From Burkholderia pseudomultivorans (GTDB lineage: Bacteria; Pseudomonadota; Gammaproteobacteria; Burkholderiales; Burkholderiaceae), in contig NZ_CP013377.1 of the NCBI RefSeq assembly GCF_001718415.1, positions 1,674,001 to 1,738,000 of the forward strand: DNA of 64,000 bases, written 5' to 3'. The position numbers and the translations under genes were made by a program. Under the pieces are notes generated by a model, which worked only from the letters and a program-made list of their open reading frames with translations, ran no database searches and was not told the DNA's origin. Below are positions 17,623-26,228 of the stretch, piece after piece. Numbering within the stretch: the stretch's first letter is position 1; the number at the start of each line of letters is the position of its first letter.

Positions 17623-18462
17623 ATGTCCGCCGTTCTTTCCTCGCCCGTGCGCACCGCGTCGGGCCTCGTGCTCGCCGAATCGCCGCGCCAGCATTTCTGG
17701 TTCGACCCGCCCGCGCCGCGCAGCGACGTCGCCGCCGAGCGTCGTCACCGGCAGGAGCGGCTCGCGGGCGCGTTCCGGCTGTTCGCGCGCTACGGTTTCG
17801 CGTCGGGGCTCGCCGGCCACATCACCGCGCGCGATCCGGAGCTGCCCGACCATTTCTGGGTGAATCCGCTCGGCGTGCATTTCTCGCAGATCAAGGTCTC
17901 CGACCTGCTGCTGGTCAACGCACGCGGCGAAACCGCGATCGGCAGCCGGCCGCTGAACAAGGCCGCATTCGCGATCCATGCGGCGATCCACGACGCGCAT
18001 CCGCACCTGGTCGCCGCCGCGCATACGCATTCGACCTACGGCAAGGCGTGGTCGACGCTCGGCCGCACGCTCGATCCGCTGACGCAGGACGCGTGCGTGT
18101 TCTACGAGGATCACGCGCTGTTCGACGACTTCACGGGGATGGTCGTCGACACCGACGAAGGGGCGCGCATCGCGCACGCGCTTGCGAAGCCCGACGGCGG
18201 CACGCACAAGGGCGTGATCCTGAAGAACCACGGCATCCTGACGGCCGGGCCGAGCGTCGAGGCCGCCGCGTGGTGGTACATCGCGCTCGACAACGCCGCG
18301 CATACGCAGCTGCTCGCCGAGGCGGCCGGCACGCCGCAACCGATCGACCACGCGACCGCGCGTCACACGCACGGCCAGATCGGCGGCCCCGAAGGCGCGC
18401 TGTACGCGTTCGACAGCCTGTTCGCGCGTGTCGTCGCCGACGAACCCGACCTGCTCGATTGA
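17623..18462 (+). CDS. Class II aldolase/adducin family protein
   Basis: 279 residues. The zinc-site pattern of class II aldolases is present: GLAGHITARDPELPDHFWVNPLG near residues 62-85, HPHLVAAAHTHSTYGKAWS near 127-145 supplying two His, and LKNHGILTAG near 200 supplying the third. The family cleaves or epimerises phosphorylated or short-chain hydroxy compounds. It lies 21 bp after the LLM monooxygenase and 32 bp before the binding protein, so it probably processes the carbon skeleton after sulfur removal; the substrate is unknown. Confidence 0.82.
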   Translation: MSAVLSSPVRTASGLVLAESPRQHFWFDPPAPRSDVAAERRHRQERLAGAFRLFARYGFASGLAGHITARDPELPDHFWVNPLGVHFSQIKVSDLLLVNARGETAIGSRPLNKAAFAIHAAIHDAHPHLVAAAHTHSTYGKAWSTLGRTLDPLTQDACVFYEDHALFDDFTGMVVDTDEGARIAHALAKPDGGTHKGVILKNHGILTAGPSVEAAAWWYIALDNAAHTQLLAEAAGTPQPIDHATARHTHGQIGGPEGALYAFDSLFARVVADEPDLLD

Positions 18463-18494
18463 GCATCCCCTTCCGCACGAACGGAGACCATAAG

Positions 18495-19529
18495 ATGACC
18501 CACCCGCCCGCCACCGCGCCGAACGCTGCGCCCGACGACCGGCGCCGCCGACTGTTGCGCGCCGCCGGCGCGGCCGCCCTCGCCGCGCCCGCGATCACGC
18601 TCGGTCGCAAGGCGTGGTCCGCGCCGCCGCTGAAGAAGCTGACCTTCGCGTGGAACCAGAACGCGTTCTGCCTGACGCCGATCGTCGTCGCGCAGGAGCG
18701 CGGCTTCTTCGAGAAGAACGGCCTGAAGGTCGACCTGATCAACTACAGCGGCTCGACCGACCAGCTGCTCGAATCGATCGCGACCGGCAAGGCCGACGCG
18801 GCGGTCGGGATGATCCACCGCTGGCTGAAGCCGCTCGAAGCGGGTTTCGACGTGAAGATCATCGGCAGCTCGCACGGCGGCTGCGTGCGGCTGGTCGGCG
18901 CGAAGGCGGCCGGCGTCACGACGCTGCAGGCGCTGAAGGGCAAGACGGTCGGCGTCAGCGATCTCGCCGCGCCCGGCAAGCATTTCTTCTCGATCCTGCT
19001 CGCGAAGAACGGCATCGATCCCGAACGCGACATCACGTGGCGGCAGTATCCGGCCGACCTGCTCGGCGTCGCGGTCGACAAGGGCGAGATCCAGGCGATC
19101 GCCGACGGCGACCCGAATCTCTACCTGCTCGAAAAGCGCACCCAAGGCGCGTATACGGAACTCGCGACCAACCTGTCGGGCGAATACGCGCGCAAGGTGT
19201 GCTGCGTGATCGGCGCGCGCGGCGACCTCGTGCGCAACGACCGGCCGGCCGCCGCGGCGCTCGCGCGCTCGATCGTGCAGGCGACCGAGTTCACGCACGA
19301 CAACCCGAACGAGGCCGCGACGGTGTTCGCGAAGTATTCGCCGAAGATCAGCCCGGACGACCTGCGCAAGCTGTACGCGACGCTGACCTATACGCATCAT
19401 CCGACCAACGTCGACCTGCAGCAGGAAATCGCGTTCTACGCGGACGATTTCCGCCGCATCAACGTGCTGAAGAAAAGCACGGACCCGCAGCGCTTCGCGC
19501 AGCAGGTCTATGCGAACGTGCTGGGGTAA
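18495..19529 (+). CDS. ABC transporter substrate-binding protein, sulfonate/NitT-TauT type (Tat signal)
   Basis: 344 residues. The N-terminus carries a twin-arginine signal (DDRRRRLLRAAGAAALAAPAITLG). The mature part is an SsuA/TauA-type periplasmic binding protein: LTFAWNQNAFCLTPIVVAQERGFFEKNGLKVDLINYSGSTDQLLESIATGKADAAVGMI. It delivers an organosulfur solute to the downstream permease-ATPase. GGAGACC upstream of the ATG is the ribosome-binding site. The permease begins 4 bp after its stop. Confidence 0.88.
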   Translation: MTHPPATAPNAAPDDRRRRLLRAAGAAALAAPAITLGRKAWSAPPLKKLTFAWNQNAFCLTPIVVAQERGFFEKNGLKVDLINYSGSTDQLLESIATGKADAAVGMIHRWLKPLEAGFDVKIIGSSHGGCVRLVGAKAAGVTTLQALKGKTVGVSDLAAPGKHFFSILLAKNGIDPERDITWRQYPADLLGVAVDKGEIQAIADGDPNLYLLEKRTQGAYTELATNLSGEYARKVCCVIGARGDLVRNDRPAAAALARSIVQATEFTHDNPNEAATVFAKYSPKISPDDLRKLYATLTYTHHPTNVDLQQEIAFYADDFRRINVLKKSTDPQRFAQQVYANVLG

Positions 19530-19533
19530 CGCG

Positions 19534-20619
19534 ATGTCGACGCTCGAACCGACCGCCGCGCCGCGCGCCACGTCCGCGCCGGCCCACGCCCCCGCTGCTT
19601 CCCGCGCGGCCTGCACCGCATGCGAGGCCACGCTCGCGGCCGAAGCGCGCCGCGCGCGGACCTGGCCGACCGGCATCGTCGCCGCGCTCGCGTGGGGCGC
19701 ACTCGGCGCGGTGACGCGGCTGTGGCCGAACCGCATCGTCGGCTTCACCGACTGGGCCTACACCGACACGTTCGGCACCGCCGCGTGGACGATCGCCGCG
19801 CTGCTGCTGGTCGCCGCGACGCTCGGCCACCGGCTGGCCGCGTCGCGCGTGCGGCTCGCCCGCCTGCGACCGGCCGGCCCGTGGCTGGTCGCGCTGCCGC
19901 TCGCGCTCGCCGCATGGGAAATCCTCACCGCGAAAACCGGCTGGCTGCCGACGCCGTTCTTCGCGCCGCCGCAAGCGCTGATCGAAGTCTATGTCGACGA
20001 CTGGCCGCGCCTCGCCGGCAGCGCCGGCAACACGCTGAAGCTGCTCGCGCTCGGCTTCGCGTACGGCGTGTCAGTCGGGTTCGCGGTCGGCGTATCGATC
20101 GGCTGGTCGCGCCGGATCGGCTACTGGGTCCATCCCGTGCTGCGCGTGCTCGGCCCGGTGCCGGCCACCGCGCTGCTGCCGCTTACCTTCTATTTCTTCC
20201 CGTCGAGCTATTCGGCCGCCGCGTTCCTGATCGCGCTGGCGACCGGTTTTCCGGTCGCGGTGCTGACCTGGTCCGGCGTCGCGAGCGTGAACCGGCAGTA
20301 CTACGACGTCGCGCGCACGCTCGGCGCGAACGCGCGCTTCCTCGTACTGCGCGTCGCGATTCCGGCCGCGCTGCCGCACGTGTTCGTCGGCATCTTCATG
20401 GGGCTGAGCGCGTCGTTCACGGTGCTCGTCGTCGCCGAGATGATGGGCGTCAAGTCCGGGCTCGGCTGGTATCTGAGCTGGGCGCAGGGCTGGGCGTCGT
20501 ACGTGAACATGTATGCGGCGCTGCTCGTGATGGCGCTGCTGTTTTCCGGGCTGATCGCGCTGCTGTTCGCGGTGCGCGATCGTGTGCTCGCGTGGCAGAA
20601 AGGAACCGTCAAATGGTAG
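19534..20619 (+). CDS. ABC transporter permease, sulfonate type, with N-terminal extension
   Basis: 361 residues, about 90 more than typical SsuC/TauC. The extra N-terminal part contains two further hydrophobic segments (about 50-70 and 85-105). The core holds the usual six helices and the cytoplasmic EAA loop ARTLGANARFLVLRVAIPAALPHVFVG. It forms the inner-membrane channel. The stop overlaps the ATPase start by 7 bp, so subunits are co-translated. The extension has a CxxC (TACEAT preceded by AAC) but no recognisable domain. Confidence 0.87.
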   Translation: MSTLEPTAAPRATSAPAHAPAASRAACTACEATLAAEARRARTWPTGIVAALAWGALGAVTRLWPNRIVGFTDWAYTDTFGTAAWTIAALLLVAATLGHRLAASRVRLARLRPAGPWLVALPLALAAWEILTAKTGWLPTPFFAPPQALIEVYVDDWPRLAGSAGNTLKLLALGFAYGVSVGFAVGVSIGWSRRIGYWVHPVLRVLGPVPATALLPLTFYFFPSSYSAAAFLIALATGFPVAVLTWSGVASVNRQYYDVARTLGANARFLVLRVAIPAALPHVFVGIFMGLSASFTVLVVAEMMGVKSGLGWYLSWAQGWASYVNMYAALLVMALLFSGLIALLFAVRDRVLAWQKGTVKW

Positions 20620-21428
20620 ACGTCGCCGCTCTCGAACCTGTCGTTTCGGCATCGCCGGCCGGCACGCCGCCGCGCGGCGCCCGCATCGACATCCGCCGCG
20701 TGAGCCACGCGTTCGACGCGCCCGGCGGCCCGCTGCCCGTGCTCGACGACGTGACGCTGTCGGTCGCGGCCGGCGAATTCGTCGCGCTGCTCGGCCCGAG
20801 CGGCTGCGGGAAATCGACGCTGCTGCGCCTCGTCGCGGGCCTCGATGCCGCGCGGCAAGGCACGATCGCGCAGGACGGCACGCCGATCGAGCGGCCCGAC
20901 CCGTCGCGCATCGTCGTGTTCCAGGACCCGACGCTCTACCCGTGGCGCCGCGTGCGCGCGAACGTCGCGCTCGGCCTCGAGGCGCGCGGCGTGGCGCGCG
21001 TTGCGCAGCATCGCGTCGACGATGCGCTCGCGCGGGTCGGGCTGCAGGACTTCTCGAACGTGTTTCCGCATCAGCTGTCCGGCGGCATGGCGCAGCGCGT
21101 CGCACTCGCCCGCGCGCTCGTCAACGACCCGCGCCTGCTGATCCTCGACGAGCCGCTCGGCAAGCTCGATTCGCTGACGCGGCTCACGATGCAGGCCGAA
21201 CTGACCGCGCTGTGGCAGCGCGACGGCTTCTCGGCGCTGCTGGTCACGCACGACGTCGAGGAAGCGCTGTTCCTCGCGCAACGCGTGATCGTGCTCGGGC
21301 CGCGTCCCGCGCGCATCGTCGCCGAGCTGCGCGTCGACCTGCCGTATCCGCGTCATCGCGGCGATCCGCGTCTCGCCGAGCTGCGCCACGAAGCGCTGCG
21401 GCATCTCGGACTCGATGCGAGCTGGTAG
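20613..21428 (+). CDS. ABC transporter ATP-binding protein, sulfonate type (SsuB/TauB-like)
   Basis: 271 residues. Motifs: Walker A LLGPSGCGKSTLLR, Q-loop VFQDPTLYPWRRV, signature LSGGMAQRVALARAL, Walker B LLILDEPLGKLDSLTR and switch His LLVTHDVEEALFLA. The N-terminal 30 residues (VSASPAGTPPRGARIDIRR) precede the domain. It energises uptake with the overlapping permease. High similarity in pattern to SsuB supports a sulfonate or taurine substrate, consistent with the two monooxygenases. Confidence 0.9.
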   Translation: MVDVAALEPVVSASPAGTPPRGARIDIRRVSHAFDAPGGPLPVLDDVTLSVAAGEFVALLGPSGCGKSTLLRLVAGLDAARQGTIAQDGTPIERPDPSRIVVFQDPTLYPWRRVRANVALGLEARGVARVAQHRVDDALARVGLQDFSNVFPHQLSGGMAQRVALARALVNDPRLLILDEPLGKLDSLTRLTMQAELTALWQRDGFSALLVTHDVEEALFLAQRVIVLGPRPARIVAELRVDLPYPRHRGDPRLAELRHEALRHLGLDASW

Positions 21429-21511
21429 ATGCGCGGTGCCGGATTCGCTGGCCGGGTCGCGCTCGTCGGTCACGTCGGTCGTCGGGCCGCATCGCGGCGG
21501 CCGCTTCGCGC

Positions 21512-22699
21512 ATGAACGGGCCGCCGCTCTCCGACTGGACGCTCGCGTTTCTGCAACTGCTGTATCGCGCGCAGGCCGCACTCGCGCGCACGCTGCATGC
21601 GCTCGGCCTGAGCGGCGACGCCGACGGCCAGGCCGCATGGCCGTGGGCGCACCGGATCGCGCTCGAAACGCTGCGCATCGACGCGGCGCTGACGCGGCAA
21701 CTCGCGTTCGCGTGTGCGGCGACTGCGCTCGCCGTCGGGTTCGCACTCGTCGCAATCGCGTCGCGCAAGCGGCGATTCGCTTGCGCGATCGTCGCGCTGG
21801 CCGCCGCGTGGCTTGCGCCGTGGCCGCCTTCGTCGCTGTGGCTCGCGCCTGCGGTGCCGACCAGTTTCCAACGCAACCCCGTGCCGTTCTCGGTCGCGAG
21901 CGTGATGCACGGCGCGCGGCTGTATGCGAGCCGCTGCGCCGCATGCCACGGCGCGGATGGCCGCGGCGAAGGGCCGCTCGCGGCCACGCTCGCGCACTGG
22001 CCGCCGACCTTCGCCGGCACGCTGCTGGCCCGTCGCCTCGACGGCGAGCTGTTCTGGCGCGTGCGGCACGGCACGCGCGACGCAGGCGGCGCGCCGTCGA
22101 TGCCGGGCTTTGCCGCGACGCTCGATGCGCAGGACACGTGGGCCGTGCTCGATTACCTGAAAGCGCTGGCGGCCGGCAGCGGCGCGCGGGCGGAAGGCGC
22201 GTGGCCGGTGCCGGTTGCGCTGCCCGCGCTCGACGTGCGCTGCGGCTACGCCGCGCCGCAGCCGCTCGCGCGCTGGCGCGACGGCCAGCGCGTGCGCATC
22301 GTTGCGCTCGCAACGGGTGCGGCGCCGCCGCCCGAGGATCCGCGCTGGCAGACGCTGCTCGTCACGACGCAGGGTGCGCCGATACCAGCCGCCGCCGACG
22401 CGCGCGCGAACTGCGTCGCCGCGACGCCCGACGCGTGGCAGGCGTTCGCGACGATCGCGGGCGTCGCGCCCGATGCGCTCGGCGGCACGCAGTTCCTCGC
22501 CGATCGCCGCGGCTGGCTGCGGGCGCGCGCGCTGCCGGGCAGCGCCGGATGGTCGGACGCCGACCTGCTGTGCCGCGCCGACGCCGGCGCGCGGCCGCCG
22601 TCGCGCACCGGCCCCGGCGATCGCGACCCGCTGACCGCGCTGCTGCAGCGCGTCGACGCCGAACCTGTGCGCGACGTGCAGGCGGGCTTGCCGCACTGA
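21512..22699 (+). CDS. Membrane-anchored cytochrome c (single haem) in the sulfonate cluster
   Basis: 395 residues. The N-terminus has two hydrophobic segments (about 62-84 and 88-112), then a c-type cytochrome domain with the haem motif RCAACHGADGRGEG (Cys142, Cys145, His146) and a likely axial Met in SMPGFAATLDAQDTWAVLDYL near residue 197. The C-terminal ~170 residues match nothing I recognise; they carry paired cysteines (DVRCGYA, RANCVAA, DLLCRA). It lies 83 bp after the ATPase and 37 bp before a second binding protein. A periplasmic electron carrier in this operon is unusual and its partner is unknown. Confidence 0.75.
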   Translation: MNGPPLSDWTLAFLQLLYRAQAALARTLHALGLSGDADGQAAWPWAHRIALETLRIDAALTRQLAFACAATALAVGFALVAIASRKRRFACAIVALAAAWLAPWPPSSLWLAPAVPTSFQRNPVPFSVASVMHGARLYASRCAACHGADGRGEGPLAATLAHWPPTFAGTLLARRLDGELFWRVRHGTRDAGGAPSMPGFAATLDAQDTWAVLDYLKALAAGSGARAEGAWPVPVALPALDVRCGYAAPQPLARWRDGQRVRIVALATGAAPPPEDPRWQTLLVTTQGAPIPAAADARANCVAATPDAWQAFATIAGVAPDALGGTQFLADRRGWLRARALPGSAGWSDADLLCRADAGARPPSRTGPGDRDPLTALLQRVDAEPVRDVQAGLPH

Positions 22700-22736
22700 A
22701 TTCCCGAACCCGTTTCTCGACCGAATCGACTTCACG

Positions 22737-23693
22737 ATGAATCCGACCCGACGCCATTTCCTTGCGCAGGCCAGCGCACTTGCCACCCTCGCTGCCGCGC
22801 CGGCCGCACTGCACGCGCAATCCGGCGCACGGCCGCTGCTGCGCGCCGGCGACCAGAAAGGCGGGCTGCGCGCGCTGCTGGAGGCCGCCGGCGAACTGAA
22901 CGGCCTCGCGTACGACATCGCGTGGACCGAGTTTCCGGCTGCCGCGCCGCTCGCCGAGGCGCTGAACGCGGCTGCCGTCGATTGCGGGCCGATCGGCGAC
23001 GCGCCGGTGATCTTTGCGCTCGCGTCGGGCGCACGCATCAAGGTGATCGGCGCGAACCGCTCCGATCCGTACGGCACCGCCGTGCTCGTGCGGCCCGACG
23101 CGACGCTCAGGCGCGCGGCCGACCTGCAGGGCAAGCGCATCGGCACGACGCGCGGCTCGATCGGCCATTTCGTCACGCTGAAGGCGCTCGACGCGGCCGG
23201 CCTGCCGCCCGATGCGGTGTCGTTCCGGTTCCTGCCGCCGGCCGACACGATGCTCGCGCTCGCGACCGGCTCGATCGACGCGTGGGCGACCTGGGAACCC
23301 TATACGGCGCTCGCCGAGACGAGCGGCCGCGCGCGCGTGCTGGTCGACGGCCGCGGCCTGTGGTCGGGTCTCAGCTACGTCGCGGCGACCGATGCCGCGA
23401 TCGCGTCGAAGCGCGACGTGCTGCGCGATTTCCTGCAACGCGTAGTCCGTGCGCAAACGTGGTCGTACCGCCACGTCGACACCTATTCCGCGACGCTCGC
23501 GCGCATCATCGGCATCCCGCCGGCCGCCGCGAAGCTGCAGTTCGAACGACGCCACACGCGCTGGCAGCCGATCGACGCGACGATCGTCGCCGAACAGCAG
23601 CGCACCGCCGATTTCTACCTGAAGGCGGGCCTGCTGCGCCAGCCGCTCGACGTACGCGCGACGTTCGACCACGGCTTTCCGTTGTCCGCGTGA
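22737..23693 (+). CDS. Second ABC substrate-binding protein, sulfonate/aliphatic type
   Basis: 318 residues. Signal sequence MNPTRRHFLAQASALATLAAAPAALHAQ (Tat-like RRHFL). Mature SsuA fold: RAGDQKGGLRALLEAAGELNGLAYDIAWTEFPAAAPLAEALNAAAVDCGPIGDAPVIFALASGARIKVIGANRS, then LQGKRIGTTRGSIGHF and the TWEPY block common to SsuA proteins. It probably shares the upstream permease-ATPase and widens substrate range, since it has no transporter of its own nearby. It ends the cluster. Confidence 0.88.
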   Translation: MNPTRRHFLAQASALATLAAAPAALHAQSGARPLLRAGDQKGGLRALLEAAGELNGLAYDIAWTEFPAAAPLAEALNAAAVDCGPIGDAPVIFALASGARIKVIGANRSDPYGTAVLVRPDATLRRAADLQGKRIGTTRGSIGHFVTLKALDAAGLPPDAVSFRFLPPADTMLALATGSIDAWATWEPYTALAETSGRARVLVDGRGLWSGLSYVAATDAAIASKRDVLRDFLQRVVRAQTWSYRHVDTYSATLARIIGIPPAAAKLQFERRHTRWQPIDATIVAEQQRTADFYLKAGLLRQPLDVRATFDHGFPLSA

Positions 23694-23779
23694 CGGCGGC
23701 GGCCCAACGACACAAAACGGGTCCGGGCCGATCTGGCACAATCGCGCTTTGACTATCCGCGCCGCGCGCCGCCAGCGTC

Positions 23780-24652
23780 ATGCCAGCCATCGCCGAACTC
23801 TTCGTCTATCCGATCAAATCCTGCGGCGGCCTCGCGCTGCCGCGCGCGCAGTTGCTCGACACCGGGCTCGCGTACGACCGTCACTGGATGGTGACCGACG
23901 CGAACGGCCAGATGATCACGCAGCGCACGCACGCGCGCCTCGCGCTCGTGCAGCCCGCGTTCGACGGCGACACGCTGGTGCTGAACGCGCCGGGCATGCC
24001 GGAACTGCGCACGCCGCTCGACGGCAACGCGTCGTCCGCCACGCCGACGATGGCCGCCACCGTGTGGCGCGACACCGTCGAGGCGATCGACACCGGCGTC
24101 GACACGGCGGCCTGGTTCAGCGAATACCTCGGCATGCCCGCGAAGCTCGCGCGCTTCGCGCCCGGCTCGCGCCGCGCATGCAGCGCGAAATGGACCGGCG
24201 ACATCGACGCGTCGACGAAATTCGCGGACGGCTATCCGCTGCTCGTGATCGGCCAGGCGTCGCTCGACGACCTGAACGCGCGGCTCGTCGCGAAAGGCGC
24301 GCCGGCGATCCCGATGAACCGTTTCCGGCCGAACATCGTCGTGGCCGGGCTCGACGCGTACGAAGAGGACTACGTCGAGCATCTCGACGCGGACGCCGGC
24401 GGTGCGGCGGCCGTGCGGCTGCGCCTCGTGAAGCTGTGCACGCGCTGCCCGGTGCCGACGATCGACCAGCGCATCGGCGCCCCCGACCCCGCCTGGCCGC
24501 ACGAGCCGACCGACACGATGCAGACCTATCGCGCGCACCCGAACTACGACAACGCGCTGACGTTCGGCAACAACGCGATCGTCGTGCACGGCGCGGGTGC
24601 GTGGCTCGAAGTCGGCCAGCCGCTCGACGCGGAGATCGGCTTCGGCGACTGA
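23780..24652 (+). CDS. MOSC-domain protein (YcbX/mARC-like molybdenum cofactor enzyme)
   Basis: 290 residues. An N-terminal MOSC-beta-barrel domain (MPAIAELFVYPIKSCGGLALPRAQLLDTGLAYDRHWMVTD) precedes a C-terminal MOSC domain with PMNRFRPNIVV and KLCTRCPVPTIDQR, the latter containing the conserved Cys proposed to bind Moco sulfur. Members reduce N-hydroxylated compounds with electrons from a reductase. Compared with E. coli YcbX (~370 residues) the C-terminal 2Fe-2S ferredoxin domain is absent, so a separate electron donor is needed. Monocistronic. Confidence 0.88.
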   Translation: MPAIAELFVYPIKSCGGLALPRAQLLDTGLAYDRHWMVTDANGQMITQRTHARLALVQPAFDGDTLVLNAPGMPELRTPLDGNASSATPTMAATVWRDTVEAIDTGVDTAAWFSEYLGMPAKLARFAPGSRRACSAKWTGDIDASTKFADGYPLLVIGQASLDDLNARLVAKGAPAIPMNRFRPNIVVAGLDAYEEDYVEHLDADAGGAAAVRLRLVKLCTRCPVPTIDQRIGAPDPAWPHEPTDTMQTYRAHPNYDNALTFGNNAIVVHGAGAWLEVGQPLDAEIGFGD

Positions 24653-24681
24653 GCGCGCCTGCGGCGGCACCCTGTAGCCGT

Positions 24682-24706
24682 CGCGACCGGACGGCGGACG
24701 GTCGCG
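24682..24706. terminator. Hairpin between convergent MOSC and histidine-kinase genes
   Basis: Eight-bp perfect arms CGCGACCG (24682-24689) and CGGTCGCG (24699-24706) with a 9-nt loop, no U-run. Its position in the 81-bp convergent gap suggests transcript ending. Confidence 0.4.
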
Positions 24707-24733
24707 TCGGCATCGTGAATCCGCTCAGGCCGC

Positions 24734-26155
24734 TCAGGCCCTTCTCCCCGCCTCGTCGCTCGCCGCCGGCAATTCGATCGTGACGATCAGGCCGCCGCCG
24801 GCCGCATCCACCAGCACCACGCGCCCTTGATGCACGCGCGCGACCTCGCGCACGATCGAGAGCCCGAGCCCCGTGCCTTCGACCGTCTGCGTCTTGCTGC
24901 CGCGATGGAAGCGCTCGAACACCGCGTCGCGTTCGTCCTCCGGAATCCCCGGCCCGTTGTCGATCACGTCGAGCCGTGCCTGCGCGCCGTCGCGCGACAC
25001 GCGCACCGTGATCACCGCGCGGTCGCCCGCATAGCGGATCGCGTTGTCGATCAGGTTGCCGATCATCTCGCCGAGCAGGTCGGGCTGCCCGTGCACCTCG
25101 ACATTGCCCTCGTGCTCGAAGCCGAGATCGATGCCGCGCGCACGCGCGACCGGCGACCAGTCGAGCGTCACGCTGCGCGCGAGCCGGTGCAGCGCGACCG
25201 GCTGGTGCGCGACCGCGTGGCCGCTGTCCGAATCGAGCCGCGACAGCGACAGCAGCTGCTGGACGATCTTCGCAGCCTGCCGCACCGCGCCGTTCACGCG
25301 CCGCAGATGCACGTTCACGCGCGGCTGCTCGTCGGGCCGCAGCGCGAGTTCGACACCCGCCTGCACGGCCGCGAGCGGCGTCTTCAGCTGATGGGCGGCA
25401 TCCGCGAAGAAGCGGCGCCGCGCGACCTGCATCCGCTGCGTGCGGCCGATGTACTGGTTGATCGAATCGACGAGCGGCGCCAACTCGCTCGGCATGCCGC
25501 CCGTATCGAGCGGCGTCGGATCGTCCTCGCTGCGCGCGGCGACCGTCGCCGACAGCCGGTTCAGCGGCCGTAGCCCGCGCCCGACGCCGAGCCATACGAT
25601 GCCGAGCGCGAGCACGACCAGCAGGCCTTCCTGCAGCAGCGAGCCGGCCAGGATTTCGCGCGCGAGCGCCTGGCGCGCCTCGATCGTCTCGCCGACCATC
25701 ACCCACACGATGCGCGTCTGCGCGGTCGGCACGTCGTGCACCGGCACGCGCAGCGCCGCCATCCGCAGCCGCTCGCCGCGGTAGACGACGTCGTAGTAGC
25801 GCGTGACGAACAGCGCGCCGTCGCCCGCGTCGCCGCCTTGCGGCAACGGCAGGTCCGGATAGCCGGTGATGGTGCGGCCGTTGTCTTCGCGGATCAGGTA
25901 GTAGATCTTGCCGCCGTCGCCGGACTCGAACATCTCGAGCGCGAGATACGGCAGGTCGACCTCGATTTCGCCGTCGTTGAGCCGCACGCCTTCGCGAATC
26001 GACTTCAGCGACGACGACAGCGTGCGGTCGAACGCGACGTGCGCGGCGCTCATCGCACGCTGGTACGTGAGCCACGAATCGAGCGCGAGCAGGCCGAGCA
26101 GCGGCAGCAGCAGCCACAGCGCGACCTGCGTGCGGAGATTGGGACGGATCGTCAT
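24734..26155 (-). CDS. Sensor histidine kinase, TctE type
   Basis: 473 residues. A transmembrane helix near residues 10-30 (LWLLLPLLGLLALDSWL), a ~130-residue periplasmic sensor (2CSK-N-like), a second helix (LLVVLALGIVWLGVG) and HAMP, then H-box FADAAHQLKTPLAAVQAG (phospho-His), N-box GEMIGNLIDNAIRYA and G-boxes DNGPGIPEDERDAVFERF and GTGLGLSIVREVARVH. It phosphorylates the response regulator encoded just upstream. TctE kinases sense carboxylates, but the divergent ABC importer is not TctC-type, so the ligand is open. The ATG at 26155 is chosen; an in-frame start at 26179 is possible. Confidence 0.9.
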   Translation of the reverse strand: MTIRPNLRTQVALWLLLPLLGLLALDSWLTYQRAMSAAHVAFDRTLSSSLKSIREGVRLNDGEIEVDLPYLALEMFESGDGGKIYYLIREDNGRTITGYPDLPLPQGGDAGDGALFVTRYYDVVYRGERLRMAALRVPVHDVPTAQTRIVWVMVGETIEARQALAREILAGSLLQEGLLVVLALGIVWLGVGRGLRPLNRLSATVAARSEDDPTPLDTGGMPSELAPLVDSINQYIGRTQRMQVARRRFFADAAHQLKTPLAAVQAGVELALRPDEQPRVNVHLRRVNGAVRQAAKIVQQLLSLSRLDSDSGHAVAHQPVALHRLARSVTLDWSPVARARGIDLGFEHEGNVEVHGQPDLLGEMIGNLIDNAIRYAGDRAVITVRVSRDGAQARLDVIDNGPGIPEDERDAVFERFHRGSKTQTVEGTGLGLSIVREVARVHQGRVVLVDAAGGGLIVTIELPAASDEAGRRA

Positions 26156-26228
26156 GCGCTGCGCCGCGCCGTCGTACATCGCGCATGCGCCGGCGCGGCC
26201 GACGGCCGCTTGCGGGCGGGGCGGCCGT

